Position numbers and translations under genes: made by a program. From assembly GCA_023015935.1 (NCBI GenBank), contig JALKAY010000003.1, forward strand, positions 186,001 through 250,000: 64,000 nt of DNA, written 5' to 3'. The DNA is from Flavobacteriaceae bacterium F08102 (GTDB lineage: Bacteria; Bacteroidota; Bacteroidia; Flavobacteriales; Flavobacteriaceae). A model generated the notes under the pieces. The model ran no database searches. It was not told the DNA's origin and saw only the letters and a list, made by a program, of their open reading frames with translations. This document shows positions 62,583 to 64,000 of this stretch, piece by piece; positions within the stretch are counted from its first letter, which is position 1; every line of letters begins with the position of its first letter.

Positions 62583-63849
62583 AAATCAAATAACATTTAA
62601 TGTCATTTTAATTAAGGTGTTGGTCTTTGGACCCATTGTTGCCTTTATTACTTATTTTGGAGCTGGAATGGATTTTCAGTCCATATTGCAACTCTTTTCT
62701 TATATAGGAGTTGCCTTGGTCTTATTATATAGAAAGCCAAATAGACCCGTAAAATTTCCCACATACTTACTGTTTTATTTGTTGTTTATCATTTATGTTT
62801 TTTATTCAGATTTATACCGCCTTCAAAGAGAATTTAAAGTCATATATCTCTTTAAAAACTACATTATAGGTGGGTTTAATCTAATGTTCATTCTAGAAAA
62901 TGTATCTATTACAAAAAAACAATTCGCTTTTATTTATAGGTGGAGTAAGATTTTTATGATTATTGCCGTGATCGTCATTGTCTATCAACAAGTCGTAGAC
63001 CCTAATTTTTTCTTAAGAGACGATTTAGTTAATCCAGATTTTTCACAAAGTGATAATGACAATAGACTTCCATCAATCTATTCATGGATTGGTAGTATGG
63101 CTGCTGGATTTACCTTTGTACCCTTATATATAGCTATTGTGGAATATGAAGATAGGCGTAAAAAGAAAATTTTACCGTGGTTATTGGCAGGCTTGTTATT
63201 TGTATTGTTGACCAAGGCAAGATGGACCATGGTTAATGGATTGCTTGTTTTTGCTGTTTTATTTATAAAGCATAAAGATATTACGAAGCGTATATATAAA
63301 TATATCATCATATTACCCATTCTATTAGTGGGGACTTCATTTGCACTCAGTACCGTGGGGATTGATATTAACGGAATTGTGGAAGAGCGAATTTTAGAAA
63401 GTGATAAAGCAGATATAAATGAAAAATCAGCGAGTTCAAGATTATTGGCATTTACTATTTTCGGTAAATTTTTTAAAGACAATCCGATTTTTGGAACTGG
63501 AAATATTAAATATGGAATGGGAGGAACTGGAAAGCAAAGTTATAAATTAACAAGAGCTTTAGCAGGTAGATCGTCTCAAATTCATGTAGGGTATTTGTCA
63601 CTACTTTATTTATACGGTATCGTTGGGGGATTTTTCTTTTTAGGATTCTTATTCTTAATCTTAAGAAAACTCTATTTAGAGGCTAAGATTTCGGGAATGT
63701 GGGCTCCGTTTCTAGGGTATTTGGGCTTTGCACTCGCAAATGCAACGCTAGTGACCTTTGACGCGCTTCAAATGGGATTGTTATTGATGATTGTTTATAG
63801 TAAATATTTTGTGGAAAACAGTAATAATGAAGAAACCTTGCTTACATGA
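62575..63849 (+). CDS. O-antigen polymerase/ligase-like membrane protein (Wzy-like)
   Basis: A 424-residue protein with about ten membrane helices and one longer periplasmic loop (about 135-165, with charged residues DDLVNPDFSQSDNDN). The region FGTGNIKYGMGG followed by helices is of the Wzy/WaaL type. It should polymerise or ligate the oligosaccharide made by the operon. Start codon is GTG at 62,575, overlapping the previous gene by 8 bases. Confidence 0.77.
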   Translation: MGKNQITFNVILIKVLVFGPIVAFITYFGAGMDFQSILQLFSYIGVALVLLYRKPNRPVKFPTYLLFYLLFIIYVFYSDLYRLQREFKVIYLFKNYIIGGFNLMFILENVSITKKQFAFIYRWSKIFMIIAVIVIVYQQVVDPNFFLRDDLVNPDFSQSDNDNRLPSIYSWIGSMAAGFTFVPLYIAIVEYEDRRKKKILPWLLAGLLFVLLTKARWTMVNGLLVFAVLFIKHKDITKRIYKYIIILPILLVGTSFALSTVGIDINGIVEERILESDKADINEKSASSRLLAFTIFGKFFKDNPIFGTGNIKYGMGGTGKQSYKLTRALAGRSSQIHVGYLSLLYLYGIVGGFFFLGFLFLILRKLYLEAKISGMWAPFLGYLGFALANATLVTFDALQMGLLLMIVYSKYFVENSNNEETLLT

Positions 63850-64000
63850 TTAAAAAAATTAAAAAATTCTTCGAGGGTCATGAACGATCAGTCAAAGCTA
63901 AAAAAAATATTGTTGCGTCTTTTTTAATTAAAGGTGTAAGTATGGTCGTTGGCTTTTTATTGGTGAGGGTTACGATTGATTACCTAAATAAAGATGTGTA
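63846..64000 (+). CDS. Polysaccharide flippase (Wzx-like), partial
   Basis: The first 51 codons of a gene that continues beyond the window; ATGA overlap with the Wzy-like gene. The start is a basic amphipathic segment (MIKKIKKFFEGHERSVKAKK) followed by a hydrophobic helix with FLIKGVSMVVGFLLVR. This beginning is typical of Wzx-type O-antigen flippases of the MATE/MOP superfamily; the call is provisional because the rest is missing. Confidence 0.6.
   Translation, partial: MIKKIKKFFEGHERSVKAKKNIVASFLIKGVSMVVGFLLVRVTIDYLNKDV

Noticed and set aside
1-64000. tRNA, rRNA, CRISPR, transposase or phage genes
   Set aside because: I looked through the gaps and ORF products for these and found none.

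Overview
The window comes from the chromosome of a member of the Bacteroidota, most likely a marine Flavobacteriaceae. The evidence is the low GC content, many Bacteroidota-type lipoproteins, gldF/gldG gliding genes, a secreted protein with a type IX secretion (T9SS) C-terminal sorting domain, families such as DUF2911, DUF6702 and DUF4369, and repeated promoter boxes matching the Bacteroidota TAnnTTTG element. I see no phage, insertion sequence, CRISPR array, rRNA or tRNA.

Bases 1-24,650 are mostly housekeeping and mostly on the minus strand: a cut-off lipoprotein gene, fumarylacetoacetase (fahA), glyA on the plus strand, a four-gene operon resembling MbnP/MbnH copper-protein systems (3801-7136), two-gene and single-gene units (M13 peptidase, RmuC, sterol-desaturase-like protein), gcvT plus a pterin dehydratase, the threonine operon thrA-thrB-thrC, lysA-mepB, pepT, two lipoprotein genes and a patatin-like lipase. 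The threonine operon is preceded by an unannotated 31-codon leader peptide rich in Thr and Ile and by a hairpin with a T tract, which together look like an attenuator.

Bases 24,850-32,550 hold a complete histidine operon (hisG, a GNAT gene, hisD, hisC, hisB, hisH, hisA, hisF, hisIE). In front of it is a 17-codon leader peptide with three consecutive His codons, a strong terminator and a visible competing antiterminator pairing: a textbook attenuator layout. Bases 32,600-46,400 carry small membrane and secreted proteins, gldF-gldG, a SAM hydrolase-like gene, phoH, purC, an M1 peptidase with DUF6702 and carboxypeptidase-regulatory-like neighbours, pepE and a DUF4369 lipoprotein.

Bases 46,743-64,000 are the accessory part. 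A 1637-residue T9SS-exported protein (beta-helix region, twelve Ig-like repeats of about 72 residues, sorting domain) is followed by a tightly packed plus-strand surface-polysaccharide operon running off the window: a WlbA/WbpB-type oxidoreductase, polysaccharide deacetylase, glycosyltransferase(s), CDP-glucose synthesis, a decarboxylase-like SDR, a UDP-glucose-dehydrogenase-like enzyme, a sugar C-methyltransferase, a DUF4910 protein, a second SDR, a polymerase/ligase and the start of a flippase. The set suggests a CDP-linked, C-methylated sugar made by an unusual route, because the usual partner of RfbF (the CDP-glucose dehydratase RfbG) is not present. The best candidates for something new are this sugar pathway, the MbnP/MbnH-like operon with its 30-nt palindrome, and the two leader-peptide attenuators, especially the threonine one, in which the hairpin contains the leader stop codon.
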